Counted from the stretch's first letter, positions 17,940 through 28,124 are shown. The stretch: DNA of 64,000 bases from Crocosphaera sp. (GCA_030065205.1 JASJDN010000008.1:23849-87848); one strand, 5' to 3'. Numbers and translations are program-made. The notes: generated by a model not told the origin, from the sequence alone.

Positions 17940-19577
17940 ATGTTTGTTCTACGTTATTGTGTGTGTGTGAGTGTCGGTCTGTTGGCGGTATTATCCTCCA
18001 ATACGGGATTAATGGCGCAAACCATATCTTTGATAGAAGGGGAGTCTCAGGCTGCTAAATTACGCCTCAAACCTGAGACACCTCAACCCCGTGTCAGTGA
18101 TATTAAACAGATGAAAGAACCCTCTAGCCCCAAAAATACCTCAACTGCTGTTGAGCAAAGCAAAAACACACAGCAGAACATATTATCCCAGTCAAATCTC
18201 GAAGAGTCCCAAGACTATTCAGAGACGGTTCTCGAACAATTACCCCCCAACAATATTAATCCTAATGGCAATCCTCTCCTATTTCCCACCAAACCAGAGG
18301 ATGTAGAAATTGATATCAATCAACCCTTGACTTTAGAGGAAGTGATTGCTCTTGCCCTACTCAATAATCGGGAATTACAAGAAGCGCGGATTGCAGTGGA
18401 TGAGGTAAAAGCTCGCTTAGTTGAAGAAAGAGCCGCCTTATATCCTACCCTAGATATCGATTCAAGAGTCAACCGTGAATTTATTGAACGACAAACGGCA
18501 GAATTTGCGACTGGGCAAGATACTGTGGCGAAATCACGGGAAACCACAGGTATTTTTGGTGTGTCTCTGCGCTACGATATTTATACTGGAGGAGAACGAG
18601 ATGGCCGTATTATTAGAACTGAACGAGAAATCCGCGATCGCCAATTACAACTAGAACGAACGGCTGAACAAATTCGCTTTGAAGCCACGGATAACTACTA
18701 CCGCTTACAAAATGCGGATGCTCGGGTAGCGATCGCTCAAGCCGATGTGGAAAATGCGTCCCAAACCCTACGAGATTCTCGTTTATTAGAGCAAGCGGGT
18801 TTAGGGACAAGATTTGATGTACTACAGGGGGAAGGGGATCTGGCCGCAGCTAATGAGCAGTTAACGCGAAGAATCGCTGAGCAACGAATCGAAAGACGCA
18901 GGTTAGCAGAAACCCTCAGTCTGGGGCAGCAAGTTCAATTGGTAGCGGCCGATGAGATTAATGAATCTGGAACCTGGAACCTTTCCCTTGAAGAAACCAT
19001 TGTCCAAGCTTATAAAAACCGTGCTGAATTAGAACAACAGCTAGTACAACGGGAAATTGGAGAACAAGATCGCCGTATCGCCATCGCAGGGGTTATTCCT
19101 CGTTTAGATTTTTTGGCCAATTACGGGTTTGACGATGACTTTGATGATGGTTTAGGGGCTTTGGAAAATTATCGTTTTGAAACCCGTTTGACTTGGCGAT
19201 TATTTGATGGAGGACGGGCGTTTGCTGGTGCGAGAGCAGCAGAACGCCGGATTGATCAAGCCAATATTCAATTTGCTAATCTTCGCAACGAAATTCGTTT
19301 TGAAGTTGAAGACGCTTACTATAGTTTGATTGCTAACCGAGAAAATATCGGTAGTACCCGACAAAATGTAGCCACTCGTGAGGAAGCCCTGAGACTGGCA
19401 AGATTACGTTTCCAAGCAGGGGTCGGCACTCAAAGGGATGTCATTAATGCTCAACGAGACTTATCTACAGCCCGAGGCAATTTCCTAGAGGCTATCATTC
19501 AATATAATCAGTCCCTTAATGCCCTACAACGAGCCGTCAGTAACTACCCCGATAACCGTCTCTTTGAAATTAGGTAG
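17940..19577 (+). CDS. TolC-family outer-membrane efflux protein
   Basis: From the ATG at 17940 the protein has 545 residues (an in-frame TTG at 17928 is less likely). A signal peptide (about 1-27, ending GLMAQ) is followed by a proline/serine-rich linker to about residue 120, then two OEP (TolC) domains, each starting with the LTLEEVIALALLNNRELQ or LEETIVQAYKNRAELE type helix, with RLTWRLFDGG. It is the outer-membrane channel of a tripartite export system; no inner-membrane pump is next to it. An alternative is a heterocyst-type HgdD homologue, which is the same family. Confidence 0.9.
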   Translation: MFVLRYCVCVSVGLLAVLSSNTGLMAQTISLIEGESQAAKLRLKPETPQPRVSDIKQMKEPSSPKNTSTAVEQSKNTQQNILSQSNLEESQDYSETVLEQLPPNNINPNGNPLLFPTKPEDVEIDINQPLTLEEVIALALLNNRELQEARIAVDEVKARLVEERAALYPTLDIDSRVNREFIERQTAEFATGQDTVAKSRETTGIFGVSLRYDIYTGGERDGRIIRTEREIRDRQLQLERTAEQIRFEATDNYYRLQNADARVAIAQADVENASQTLRDSRLLEQAGLGTRFDVLQGEGDLAAANEQLTRRIAEQRIERRRLAETLSLGQQVQLVAADEINESGTWNLSLEETIVQAYKNRAELEQQLVQREIGEQDRRIAIAGVIPRLDFLANYGFDDDFDDGLGALENYRFETRLTWRLFDGGRAFAGARAAERRIDQANIQFANLRNEIRFEVEDAYYSLIANRENIGSTRQNVATREEALRLARLRFQAGVGTQRDVINAQRDLSTARGNFLEAIIQYNQSLNALQRAVSNYPDNRLFEIR

Positions 19578-19708
19578 ACCCTACCGTGGATGAGTTTTTT
19601 CCCCGATATCGAATATACACGGTTGAATCATTGGCTCAAATTTCTTATAATTTCTTAACATTATAGGTAACGGTTGTTTTATTGATCGGCAAAACGCAAG
19701 GAGGGCAG

Positions 19709-20005
19709 ATGACTATTAATTTTGTTAAGGAAAATAAAGAGGTTGTGGCAGCACAAGGAGCTAACCTACGGGAGAAAGCTTTACAAAATAAAGTTGATAT
19801 TTATACTTTCAAAGGTAAACTCATGAATTGTGGTGGTTATGGACAATGTGGAACTTGCATCGTCGAAATTGCTGAAGGGATGGCGAATCTCTCTCCTCGT
19901 ACTGATTTTGAAAAACGGGTTCTCAAGAGAAAGCCCGATAATTACCGTCTCGCTTGTCAAACCCTTGTCAATGGACCTGTGAAGGTGGTTACTAAGCCGA
20001 AATAA
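19709..20005 (+). CDS. 2Fe-2S ferredoxin with C-x5-C-x2-C spacing
   Basis: 98 residues from ATG 19709, chosen because AAGGAGGG (19698-19705) is a strong Shine-Dalgarno just upstream; the frame is open further but without support. Cluster ligands are C41, C47, C50 ([10 protein letters not shown]) and C83 (LACQTLV). The spacing C-x5-C differs from plant-type photosynthetic ferredoxin (C-x4-C) and matches the low-potential or adrenodoxin-like spacing found in several minor cyanobacterial ferredoxins. Electron-transfer partner unknown. It precedes psbM by 87 bp. Confidence 0.85.
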   Translation: MTINFVKENKEVVAAQGANLREKALQNKVDIYTFKGKLMNCGGYGQCGTCIVEIAEGMANLSPRTDFEKRVLKRKPDNYRLACQTLVNGPVKVVTKPK

Positions 20006-20092
20006 GAATTAGGACTGATTGCAGTCATTGACCATTGTGATGATATTCTAAGAGTTGTTGTTTTCATTTGATAACATAGAGGCTTATTACCT

Positions 20093-20200
20093 ATGGAAGT
20101 TAACGATCTAGGATTTATTGCGACTATTCTGTTTGTTCTGGTTCCCACCGTATTCCTACTCATTTTATACATCCAAACCCGAGGGGAAACGGAATCTTAA
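20093..20200 (+). CDS. psbM: Photosystem II reaction centre protein M
   Basis: 35 residues: [20 protein letters not shown] then [15 protein letters not shown], the full single-helix PsbM with the hydrophilic N- and C-termini typical of the family. PsbM sits at the PSII dimer interface in the thylakoid membrane. It is below the usual ORF size cut-off but is unmistakable. An excellent terminator follows at 20235-20270. Confidence 0.95.
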   Translation: MEVNDLGFIATILFVLVPTVFLLILYIQTRGETES

Positions 20201-20234
20201 GCTATTTTTCATTACTGCTTAATTCAAGAGAGTG

Positions 20235-20270
20235 GGGAAGTTTCAACAGTTGAAATTTCCCTCTTTTTTT
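20235..20270 (+). terminator. Rho-independent terminator after psbM
   Basis: A 12-bp stem (20235-20246 with 20250-20261, one G-U pair) with a CAG loop, followed by CTCTTTTTTT. It overlaps the end of the convergent yebC gene and could also end that transcript. Confidence 0.85.
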
Positions 20271-21039
20271 AACTTCCTACGCTTAACAACATTAATTCAT
20301 CGGACATTTCAAAATTAGCAGTTACATTCTGTACATCATCTAAGGATTCTAAAGCTTCGATTAATTTAAGAATCGATTTTGCTTGTTCATCGTCTTCAAT
20401 GTCAATTAAATTATTAGGAATCCACCTTAATTCAGCTTCTGTGACGTTAAATTTTTTATCGCTTAATGTCTGAGTTAATGTGTCTAAGTTCGTCATATCT
20501 GTAAATACTTCTGCTGCTTGATCATTATCTTCTTCGTATAATTCATAACTGTCTGCTTCCCCTTCCATTGAGGCTTCTAATAAGGCATTTTCATCAATTT
20601 CACCTTCTATTCTTACCACTCCTTTTTGTTCAAACATCCAACTGACACAACCAGTTTCCCCTAAGTTTCCCCCGTTTTTATTAAACGCAGAACGCAAGTC
20701 AGCCGCCGTCCGATTTCGATTATCGGTAAAGGCTTCAATGAGAATAGCAACTCCACCAATACCATACCCTTCGTAGCGAATTTCTTCGTAAATGGTATCA
20801 TCATTTTCGTAGGTTCCGGCACCCTTGGCGATCGCTCTTTCTATATTATCGTTAGGAATACCGGCTGCTTTGGCTTTTTCGATGGCTGTCCGCAGTTGAA
20901 AGTTCCCGGCTGGGTCAGGAATACCATTTTTAGCTGCTACAATAATAGCGCGGGATAATTGAGCAAAGGTTTTTCCTTTTTTTGCGTCTACTCTTTCTTT
21001 TTGGCGTTTAATATTTGCCCATTTACTATGTCCTGCCAT
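20269..21039 (-). CDS. YebC/PmpR family protein
   Basis: 256 residues with the family-defining N-terminus MAGHSKWANIKRQKERVDAK and the motifs AKAAGIPNDNIERAI, YEGYGIGGVAILIEAFTDN and GCVSWMFEQKG. YebC proteins have been described as DNA-binding regulators and, more recently, as translation factors that relieve ribosome stalling. The acidic second domain (about 130-240) is typical. It is probably a single gene with housekeeping function. Confidence 0.93.
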   Translation of the reverse strand: MAGHSKWANIKRQKERVDAKKGKTFAQLSRAIIVAAKNGIPDPAGNFQLRTAIEKAKAAGIPNDNIERAIAKGAGTYENDDTIYEEIRYEGYGIGGVAILIEAFTDNRNRTAADLRSAFNKNGGNLGETGCVSWMFEQKGVVRIEGEIDENALLEASMEGEADSYELYEEDNDQAAEVFTDMTNLDTLTQTLSDKKFNVTEAELRWIPNNLIDIEDDEQAKSILKLIEALESLDDVQNVTANFEMSDELMLLSVGS

Positions 21040-21082
21040 AATAATATTTTGTAATAACTATCTCTATCTTATTTTAGCCGAT

Positions 21083-22552
21083 TTAGAGGCTATATTGTTC
21101 TTGAATTGATAAGAATTTTTGCTTGACTTCCTCTGCATTATTAGCAATTTTGCCAAATTCAATAAACCGTTTTAACTCTTTTCGTAATAGGTTTCGTTCT
21201 ACTTCCCAGGTTTGTCGATCTAAGTCGGGAGGCATAACAATCATATCATAAATTATGGCTTGTTTTTTATCAGGATAGGGTCTTAATACTCGTCCCCTTC
21301 GTTGAATAAACTGATGGGGGTTTCCACTACTGGCTAAAATAATCGCTTGTTGAATTTCTGGGATATCTATTCCTTCATCTAAACAACGAATAGAAACTAA
21401 TCCTTGTAAGTCCCCTTTTTGAAATTGTTGGCGTATTTTTTCTCGTTCTTTTAAGGTATTTTCTGCTGTATACGTATTCACTCGATAGTTTAATTCTCGA
21501 CCTAAAATACGAGTAACGGCTGCAATTTGTTTTTGATAATTTTTGGGTTCATTTTCTAGATAACCATCCCCGCAATAAAAAAGGGTGTACTTAGTTTCTA
21601 GAAGATTTTTCATCAATTCTCTTAAGGCGGTTAATTTATTTTCGGCTGTTCCAATTAACCGCGATCGCTGGATTAATAATGAGGTTAAGTTATCATCATT
21701 TTTTATATTATCATTGTTTCCTAATGCCCAACCAATGCGCTGCGTTAATTTAGCATAAGTAAAGGCTTCAGACTCGGTTAAATGAACAAAAATAGGATAG
21801 TATAAATAGGGAACTAATGCCTGTTTCTTAATCGCATCAGATAAGGTGAATTCTGGTTTGATTACTTCTCCAAAATAATTTAATAAAGCATCCGTTCCTT
21901 CTTCATCAAAATATCTCTCTGGCGTAGCTGATAAGGCTAATCTTAAGCCAATATTACGGGGTAAACTACTTTCTAAACGGGGAGAACCTAAATGATGCGC
22001 TTCATCACCCACAATTAAGGTTTTTTCAGGAAAAAATCGAAGCTGTGCTTGAAATCCCTGATTAATCAAAGTAGAGTTAGTGGTAATAATAGTTAAAAAA
22101 GCTTTATTATGAGATTGAATATTATACAGTTCAGTTGATAGTTGACTCTGCCAATTATGAATACTTTCAAAGGCTAAAATCGGATTAAGATTAAATTTTT
22201 TGCATTCTCTTTCCCATTGAATTACTAAATGACGATAAGGACAAACCACCACTAAAACTTGTAGTTTAATTTTTTCATATAATTCTGTAGCAATGGCTAA
22301 AGCAGTAATGGTTTTTCCACTTCCTGTTGCCATTTTCAAGGTTCCTCTTCCTTTATTTTTAAACCAGTTAATCACCGCTTCTTGTTGATAATCTCGTAAG
22401 GTTATCGATTCAGGAATTTTAGGGTTTCCTTCAGTAAATAACTGATAATATTTTTTCTTCTCTTTTACTCGATAATTAGCATATTTCTTTCCATACTCTC
22501 TAATTAACCAATTCCAATCAGTCGTTAAATTTATTTGATTATACTTATCCAT
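21083..22552 (-). CDS. SF2 DEAH-box helicase (type III restriction/UvrB-like ResIII domain)
   Basis: 489 residues. Walker A ATGSGKT (75-81, K80), DEAH at 183-186 (VGDEAHHLG), SAT-like LALSATPERY and motif VI QFIQRRGRVLRP. N-terminal 45 residues are specific to this group. There is no nuclease or methyltransferase domain, and none next to it, so it is an orphan helicase rather than a restriction subunit. Such XPB/RAD25-like or ResIII helicases act in DNA repair or defence; the role here is unknown. Confidence 0.85.
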   Translation of the reverse strand: MDKYNQINLTTDWNWLIREYGKKYANYRVKEKKKYYQLFTEGNPKIPESITLRDYQQEAVINWFKNKGRGTLKMATGSGKTITALAIATELYEKIKLQVLVVVCPYRHLVIQWERECKKFNLNPILAFESIHNWQSQLSTELYNIQSHNKAFLTIITTNSTLINQGFQAQLRFFPEKTLIVGDEAHHLGSPRLESSLPRNIGLRLALSATPERYFDEEGTDALLNYFGEVIKPEFTLSDAIKKQALVPYLYYPIFVHLTESEAFTYAKLTQRIGWALGNNDNIKNDDNLTSLLIQRSRLIGTAENKLTALRELMKNLLETKYTLFYCGDGYLENEPKNYQKQIAAVTRILGRELNYRVNTYTAENTLKEREKIRQQFQKGDLQGLVSIRCLDEGIDIPEIQQAIILASSGNPHQFIQRRGRVLRPYPDKKQAIIYDMIVMPPDLDRQTWEVERNLLRKELKRFIEFGKIANNAEEVKQKFLSIQEQYSL

Positions 22553-22573
22553 TATCTTTCACAAAATGACTAT

Positions 22574-22603
22574 GATAGAGACACTATTAATAGTGTCTCT
22601 ATC
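22574..22603. repeat. Perfect 30-bp palindrome
   Basis: GATAGAGACACTATT (22574-22588) is followed directly by its exact reverse complement (22589-22603), with no spacer. It lies between the stop of the leftward membrane-protein gene (22615) and the start of the helicase gene (22552). As RNA it gives a stem of at least 13 bp; it may end the upstream transcript or regulate the helicase. Confidence 0.8.
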
Positions 22604-22614
22604 TATTAGTTTAA

Positions 22615-22962
22615 TTAGGAGATTGATCCGACCACTTGTGCTAAAATACCATTAATAAAACTGAGACAAATTGATCCTAATAGCGCACTCCAAAAACCAT
22701 AACGTAAGCGAAACCCACTGACTAAAGCAGCAGCTAATCCAAAAACAATGGCATTAACCACCAATAAGAATAACCCTAATGTCAATATGGTTAAAGGAAT
22801 ACTAAAAAACAGTAGAATGGGTTTAACTAAAGCATTAAGGACACCAAAAACAATGGCAGATACTAAAGCTTTACCAAAATTATCCACTTCTACGCCTATA
22901 GGTAGTTGTGCAATAATCAATAAACTGATAGCAGTAATTAACCAAGCAATTAATATTTCCAT
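22615..22962 (-). CDS. Small four-helix membrane protein (phage holin family 4, DUF-type)
   Basis: 115 residues with about four hydrophobic helices and the family pattern NFGKALVSAIVFGVLNALVKP and LVVNAIVFGLAAALVSGF. Members are widespread in bacteria and called phage-holin superfamily IV, but they usually lie in ordinary chromosomal loci and no lytic function has been shown. No phage genes are nearby. Confidence 0.8.
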   Translation of the reverse strand: MEILIAWLITAISLLIIAQLPIGVEVDNFGKALVSAIVFGVLNALVKPILLFFSIPLTILTLGLFLLVVNAIVFGLAAALVSGFRLRYGFWSALLGSICLSFINGILAQVVGSIS

Positions 22963-23029
22963 GATCTTATCTTTTTAACTGTATTTAGATTTTCTCCTCT
23001 ATTATAAAACAAACAATCAAACAATAAAT

Positions 23030-24334
23030 TTATACATCTCGATGGCAAAAAGGTTTAGCATTCTCACCGGAATAAGTGGCTGTAATATGACCTTTTCCTG
23101 TTACTTGATATTTATAGGTAACTAACCCTTCTAACCCCACAGGTCCCCTAGGAGGCATTTTTTGGGTACTGATACCCACTTCTGCACCAAACCCGTAGCG
23201 AAACCCATCTGCAAACCTGGTTGAACAGTTATGATAAACACCAGCAGCATCCACTTGATTCATGAATTGTTCTGCGCTATTTTTATCTTCTGTAATAATA
23301 GCATCGGTATGTTTTGATCCATAAGTATTGATATGATTGATCGCTGCTTCTAAAGAGTCTACAATCTTAATGGATAAAATCAAATCACTGTATTCTGTTT
23401 TCCAGTCTTCTTCCGTTGCTGCTTCAATATTGAGATGATTTTGCGTTAATTTATCCCCTTTCAATTTAACGTGATGGGAGGTTAAAGCCTCAGCTATTTT
23501 AGGTAAAAACTCAGCAGCAATCTCTTGATGAATTAATAAAGTTTCAATAGCATTACAAGCAGCAGGATATTGAGTTTTCGCATCCACTGTAATAGAAATT
23601 GCTGTTTCTAAGTCTGCTTGTTTATCAATATATAAGTGACAAATACCATCCGCATGACCTAATACTGGAATATTGGTATTTTGTTGAATAAATCTCACAA
23701 ATTCATTAGAACCTCTGGGAATAATTAAGTCAATATATTTCTCTAAATCTAAGAGGTTTCTAATTTCTTCACGGGTGGTTAATAACTGTACTGTGTCGGG
23801 ATCGACTTTGGTATTTTTTAAAGCTTGTCGGATGATTTTCACTAAAGCTTGACAGGAGTTTAATGCTTCTTTTCCTCCTTTTAAAATCACTCCATTCCCT
23901 GATTTTATAGCTAAACTGGTAATCTGAATTAGAGCTTCTGGACGGGCTTCAAAAATGATGCCTAACACCCCTAAAGGACAACTCACCCGTTTTAAAATCA
24001 ACCCTTCATCTAACTCTCTATGGATGGAAATATGACCCACAGGATCAGATAAATTAATAACATCTCTAACCCCTTTTATTGTCGCTTTTAATTTAGTTTC
24101 TCCTAGTTTTAAACGGTTATATAACGGTTTAGAAATGCCTTCTTTTTCTGCTAGTTGACAATCGAGTTCATTGGCTGTAATAATATCGGCTGAAGCCTTT
24201 TCTAAAGCTTGAGCGATCGCTTCTATAGCTTGGTTGCGATCGCTAGGTGAAAGTCCCCCTAATTTTCGGGCTGCTTGACAAGTTTTCTCGGCAATTTCTT
24301 TTAATAATAATGATTGAGAAGAATTAACCATCAT
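23030..24334 (-). CDS. proA: Glutamate-5-semialdehyde dehydrogenase
   Basis: 434 residues from the ATG at 24334 (a 15-codon upstream extension exists but is basic and not family-like). NADPH-dependent reduction of gamma-glutamyl phosphate to glutamate semialdehyde, the second step of proline synthesis. Family motifs: [35 protein letters not shown], and the catalytic Cys region [16 protein letters not shown]-terminal [24 protein letters not shown]. proB is not adjacent. Confidence 0.95.
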   Translation of the reverse strand: MMVNSSQSLLLKEIAEKTCQAARKLGGLSPSDRNQAIEAIAQALEKASADIITANELDCQLAEKEGISKPLYNRLKLGETKLKATIKGVRDVINLSDPVGHISIHRELDEGLILKRVSCPLGVLGIIFEARPEALIQITSLAIKSGNGVILKGGKEALNSCQALVKIIRQALKNTKVDPDTVQLLTTREEIRNLLDLEKYIDLIIPRGSNEFVRFIQQNTNIPVLGHADGICHLYIDKQADLETAISITVDAKTQYPAACNAIETLLIHQEIAAEFLPKIAEALTSHHVKLKGDKLTQNHLNIEAATEEDWKTEYSDLILSIKIVDSLEAAINHINTYGSKHTDAIITEDKNSAEQFMNQVDAAGVYHNCSTRFADGFRYGFGAEVGISTQKMPPRGPVGLEGLVTYKYQVTGKGHITATYSGENAKPFCHRDV

Positions 24335-24434
24335 TGCTAATAATAATCTTACTTTTCTAGAAGATTTGTATTTTACCAAAATATTTTAAAAAAATATTAT
24401 TCTCTATATATTCTTAAGAATTTCTGCCGTTTGT

Positions 24435-25292
24435 TTAGAGCAATGAGTCCATTAAATTCATCAGATGAACCAAATCATCGTTTAATACTGCTTGTCCTTG
24501 ATGTCGACTTAAATGATGTTCTAAAATACCTTTGAGAGCAATTAATTTTAAGCTATTTTCTGCTAAAGTATGAGCGATCGCATCCACTGCCCCCAAATAG
24601 CCAATGGAACCTAAATCCATCAAAGCCGAACGACGCACCTGTAAAGTGTTTTCTTGCAATGCTGCGACTAATTTTTCCCCGTATACAGGATTCTCGGTCA
24701 ACTGATATAATGCCCTAGCTGCTGCAAATTTTACCTTCGGCACAAAATGCTCTAAAAACGGCTCAATCAAAGAAATAGCCTGTTTTGCCTGTAACGTCCC
24801 TAACGCCTCTAAAATCGCCTCATAAGGCTCTCTGAGATGGGGTTTACCCTCCACCTGTTGGGCTGCTGCCACACCCCCATCTAATAACCGGATCAATCCT
24901 GAAATCGCTTGCTGATCCCCTAACATTTCTAAAGATTGAGCGGCCGACTCTCTCACATAATAATCACTACAATTTAACGCCTCAATTAAGGCCGGCACAA
25001 CAGAAGCCTCTCCTAATTTTCCTAAAGCTTTAGCTGCGTTGCGTCGTAAGGGATAACCCCCGTCTGGAGAGCGATCGCTGTTATCTTCTAATGCCTTCAA
25101 TAAAGCCTCAATGGCCGTAGGTTCATTAACCCGAAAGCGTCCGATCCACCAAGCTGCATAATACCGCGCACTAGGATCTTCCGTTTGCTGTAAATTGTCT
25201 AAAGCTTGTTCAATGGTATAGGCGGGATCATCGGCAGATCCTTGACCTACCGACGATCCCGCCAACTTATCATCCTGAGAATGATTCACCAT
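24435..25292 (-). CDS. cpcE: Phycocyanobilin lyase subunit alpha CpcE
   Basis: 285 residues of HEAT-like repeats (PLRRNAAKALGKLGEASVVP, YVRESAAQSLEMLGD and similar). With CpcF it forms the E/F-type lyase that attaches phycocyanobilin to Cys84 of CpcA. It is the last gene of the phycocyanin operon, starting 9 bp after cpcD. cpcF is not in this window. N-terminal signature DDPAYTIEQALDNLQQTEDP supports CpcE over other HEAT proteins. Confidence 0.93.
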   Translation of the reverse strand: MVNHSQDDKLAGSSVGQGSADDPAYTIEQALDNLQQTEDPSARYYAAWWIGRFRVNEPTAIEALLKALEDNSDRSPDGGYPLRRNAAKALGKLGEASVVPALIEALNCSDYYVRESAAQSLEMLGDQQAISGLIRLLDGGVAAAQQVEGKPHLREPYEAILEALGTLQAKQAISLIEPFLEHFVPKVKFAAARALYQLTENPVYGEKLVAALQENTLQVRRSALMDLGSIGYLGAVDAIAHTLAENSLKLIALKGILEHHLSRHQGQAVLNDDLVHLMNLMDSLL

Positions 25293-25301
25293 TTACAATG
25301 T

Positions 25302-25562
25302 CTATTCTTCAGAGGATGATGCAGCCAATGCTTCACTGGCTGATGAAATATTAACGATGGTGCCACCCATGCGGGTAATGCGCTGCATTTCCTCGTTCAT
25401 GCGAGCATAAGGCACTTTAATAAAAACGCTACCACTGCGACGGACAGGATAACTATTTTTATCGTTGGTATCATTTTGACGAAGGCCGGTCACTTCGTAA
25501 ACAAAGACGCGACTGGCAGAAGGGTTACTGGTTGATCCTACTAATGCTGATTGACCTAACAT
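25302..25562 (-). CDS. cpcD: Phycobilisome rod-capping linker CpcD
   Basis: 86 residues covering one CpcD domain (VFVYEVTGLRQNDTN, then YPVRRSGSVFIKVPYARMNE, and ITRMGGTIVNI). It terminates the outer end of phycocyanin rods and sets rod length. The same fold is at the C-terminus of CpcC1 and CpcC2. Confidence 0.95.
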   Translation of the reverse strand: MLGQSALVGSTSNPSASRVFVYEVTGLRQNDTNDKNSYPVRRSGSVFIKVPYARMNEEMQRITRMGGTIVNISSASEALAASSSEE

Positions 25563-25644
25563 GACAAAGAATTTCCTAAACGATTTATTGACTCATTTTG
25601 GATCAAGTTATAGCACAAGAAGTGACTAAAACACGGCTTAATTT

Positions 25645-26532
25645 CTAGTCAGCAGGAGTAATACTCGCTACTTTACCACCGGAACGGCTAATGCGTTGTA
25701 GGGTTGCTGATAATTCTTTGTAAGGAACAATCAACGCACGGCTACTACGACGAACACTGGGATAGTTTTTCGCGCCTCTTGCACCAATACCGGAAATTTC
25801 CACCCGATAGGTTCTGTTGTCTTCATTACCGAAGCCCAAACTTCCACCAAACACCTGTTGGTTGGGGGTAGCACTGTCTTTAGAGGAACGATAAGCCCAA
25901 CCGTCGTTAGCACCAGAAGGACCGACGACTGCAGAAGCAGAATTTTGCCCTAATTCGGTGGCTAAACGCACGGTACTGCCTTCTAATTGAGCGCGATCGC
26001 TATTAGCATAACCGCGATAGAGACGGAACATCCGCGTAAAACCAACGGTTTTCTGTCCAGTTTGGTTATTAAAGCCGCGATAATAAGGAACGATATTTTC
26101 CCCAAAGTTTTCTTGATATTCAGCTGAGTCAATGTAAGAATCGATGTCAGCGTCGAATCCTTCGGTTTGATATAAATCCAGGTGATAAGCAAACTCAGCT
26201 TCGTCGTAAGGAGCGCGTCCTAAGAGATGCTTGTAGTTGAGTTCGATCGCCCGTGTTTGGAAGTTGTTGTAGAAGAACTTCTCTTTATACAGTTCTGATT
26301 TAGCAACGGAACGGACAAATTCTCTGACACTAATAGAACCATTACAGAGTAATGATTCTGCGCTTTTGAGTCGTTGGGATTTCATGATATAGTCGTTGCC
26401 AAAAATTTGACGATAGACTGCACGAATCACCTTTTGAGCATCTTCTTCTCTCCAATCGGGACGAAGTTCCACCGGAGAGGTTTCTTCAAAAGCAGATGTA
26501 CCGAGACGAGAAGCTGCTGTTGTTACTGGCAT
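25645..26532 (-). CDS. cpcC1: Phycobilisome rod linker CpcC1 (about 33 kDa)
   Basis: 295 residues. The PBS linker domain spans about 20-180 ([49 protein letters not shown]) and a CpcD-like domain closes the protein (about 240-290). It joins phycocyanin hexamers within rods. Length and order match Synechocystis cpcC1, which lies after cpcC2. An 82-bp gap to cpcD is in the range of one operon. Confidence 0.95.
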   Translation of the reverse strand: MPVTTAASRLGTSAFEETSPVELRPDWREEDAQKVIRAVYRQIFGNDYIMKSQRLKSAESLLCNGSISVREFVRSVAKSELYKEKFFYNNFQTRAIELNYKHLLGRAPYDEAEFAYHLDLYQTEGFDADIDSYIDSAEYQENFGENIVPYYRGFNNQTGQKTVGFTRMFRLYRGYANSDRAQLEGSTVRLATELGQNSASAVVGPSGANDGWAYRSSKDSATPNQQVFGGSLGFGNEDNRTYRVEISGIGARGAKNYPSVRRSSRALIVPYKELSATLQRISRSGGKVASITPAD

Positions 26533-26618
26533 TAATTGTTCTCCTTTTTACCATTGATATTGATAGTTCTTGAACTGGGTGAACTATAACACCCTCTATC
26601 CCATAGCTAACAACTCGG

Positions 26619-26678
26619 CTTCGCTCGGCGTTAAACCTGAGCGAAGTCGAAGGGGTAAAAGCATTTGGGACTGCTTTT
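26619..26678. repeat. Two hairpins between cpcC2 and cpcC1
   Basis: CTTCGCTC (26619-26626) pairs with GAGCGAAG (26639-26646), and AAAAGCA (26657-26663) with TGCTTTT (26672-26678). On the operon strand they follow the cpcC2 stop by 11 bases; the second also provides a short T run. They probably attenuate or protect the upstream mRNA segment. The CTTCGCTC-type arm resembles a short dispersed repeat common in cyanobacteria. Confidence 0.55.
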
Positions 26679-26689
26679 CTCATCAAATT

Positions 26690-27511
26690 TTAAGCCGGGG
26701 TAATTTTGATTACCTTGCCACCTTGACGGTTGATTTGTTGTAATTGATTGGATAGCTGTTCGTAGGAAACCAAATACTCCCGCCAACTGCGACGGAGTTG
26801 GGTTTTTGTTCCTAAAACGCTTTTTTGTACCACTCTCAGGCGATAAACCTGGTCACGGCTTCCACCAGATACACCGCATAATACTTCTGCTGTCTCACCA
26901 ATGTAGACAGGGGAAGCACTGTTACGGGCAACTTCTTCAATCAATTTCCCTTGATTGCTACTCCCTTGAGAGCGATCGCTGTTAGCGTATCCCCGATACA
27001 GTTGAAAGGTACGACTAAAGCCAACGGTTTTTTGATTGCGCTGAGTTGCAAACCCTCGACAATAAGGGACAATCCCATCACCAAAGTTTTCTTGATATTC
27101 AAGAGAGTCGATATAAGAATTAATTTCTGCTTCGTATCCCTCTTGATGATATAGATCGCTGTGATAGGCGATTTCCGATTGATCGTAGGGTACCCGACCT
27201 AATAGGTGTTTATAATTGAGTTCGATAAAGCGATTTTGGGGATTGCTATGGAAAAATTTATTGCGGTATAGCTCGGAAAGGGCGATCGCTCTGACAAAAT
27301 CTTTAACAGAAATGGAGCCATTTTTTAATAAAGATTCTGCACTTAAGAGTCGCTCACGAGACATCAGATGATCGTTACCGAGTACCTGACGATAGGCTGC
27401 ACGAATCGCTATTTCTGCTTGCTCTTCTGTCCAATTTCCTCGCAACTCCACAGGTGCCATATTGACAAAAGGCTCAAACCCTAACCGTTGCGCTGCTGTT
27501 AAACTGGTCAT
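26690..27511 (-). CDS. cpcC2: Phycobilisome rod linker CpcC2 (about 30 kDa)
   Basis: 273 residues with the same architecture as CpcC1: PBS linker domain ([49 protein letters not shown]) and a C-terminal CpcD-like domain. Length equals Synechocystis CpcC2 (273). It adds a distal phycocyanin hexamer to rods. It is separated from cpcA by a hairpin that likely lowers linker mRNA relative to cpcBA. Confidence 0.95.
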   Translation of the reverse strand: MTSLTAAQRLGFEPFVNMAPVELRGNWTEEQAEIAIRAAYRQVLGNDHLMSRERLLSAESLLKNGSISVKDFVRAIALSELYRNKFFHSNPQNRFIELNYKHLLGRVPYDQSEIAYHSDLYHQEGYEAEINSYIDSLEYQENFGDGIVPYCRGFATQRNQKTVGFSRTFQLYRGYANSDRSQGSSNQGKLIEEVARNSASPVYIGETAEVLCGVSGGSRDQVYRLRVVQKSVLGTKTQLRRSWREYLVSYEQLSNQLQQINRQGGKVIKITPA

Positions 27512-27555
27512 TTTTAACCTCCTAACAATGCTAAGGGCGGTCTTAGATACAATAA

Positions 27556-27616
27556 GACCTGGAGAAACAGAGGATTGCTAACTGGTTCAGCCAACAACCT
27601 CCCGCTTTTCCAGGTC
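27556..27616 (-). terminator. Intra-operon stem-loop downstream of cpcA
   Basis: GACCTGGA (27556-27563) pairs with TCCAGGTC (27609-27616), with further pairing inside. It starts 20 bases after the cpcA stop on the transcribed strand. Stem-loops here are known in cyanobacterial cpc operons and give an abundant short cpcBA mRNA and less of the long linker mRNA. Confidence 0.6.
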
Positions 27617-27635
27617 ATCAGCACTTTCTAGATGA

Positions 27636-28124
27636 CTAGCTTAGTGCGTTGATTGCGTAATCAATGTAGGAGTTAGCTTCTACAGCAGGATCTCCACTCA
27701 TACCGTGGTTAGCTTTGATGTACTTGAGAGCTTCAACGTACCAGCTAGGAGATAAGTCGAAGGTGCGGTTGATTTCATCGATACCAGCGATAAGGTACTC
27801 ATCCATAGGACCAGTTCCACCTGCTACTAAGCAGTAGGTAACCATACGGAGGTAGTAACCGATGTCACGAGCACACTTGTCTTTACCCCGTTGGTCAGCA
27901 GCGAAGTTAGGACCTGACATTTGGGTGGTGTAGGGGAACTTCTGATAAACTGCGTTAGCAGCACCACTGATTAAGGAGTCTGATTTGCTGGTTAAGCCTT
28001 TAGCAGCTTCTAAACTAGCAGAAGCTTGACGAAAACGTCCAAAAGCAACTTGAATTTCAGTGCTGCTTAAGAAACGTCCTTGAGAATCAGCAGCGGCGAC
28101 GGCTTCAGTCAAAGGGGTTTTCAT
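27636..28124 (-). CDS. cpcA: C-phycocyanin alpha subunit
   Basis: 162 residues, the standard length. The chromophore cysteine is C84 in [17 protein letters not shown]. Globin-like phycobiliprotein forming the alpha-beta monomer with CpcB. Separated from cpcB by 93 bp. Strong SD-like GGGAGAT before the ATG. It is expected to be among the most abundant proteins of the cell. Confidence 0.98.
   Translation of the reverse strand: MKTPLTEAVAAADSQGRFLSSTEIQVAFGRFRQASASLEAAKGLTSKSDSLISGAANAVYQKFPYTTQMSGPNFAADQRGKDKCARDIGYYLRMVTYCLVAGGTGPMDEYLIAGIDEINRTFDLSPSWYVEALKYIKANHGMSGDPAVEANSYIDYAINALS

Noticed and set aside
22615..22962. Phage lysis gene because of the holin family name
   Set aside because: There are no phage genes around it and the family is a common chromosomal membrane protein; the name alone is not evidence.
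22748..22978. Rightward 76-residue ORF opposite the holin-like gene
   Set aside because: No SD, no motif, and it mirrors the hydrophobic gene on the other strand.
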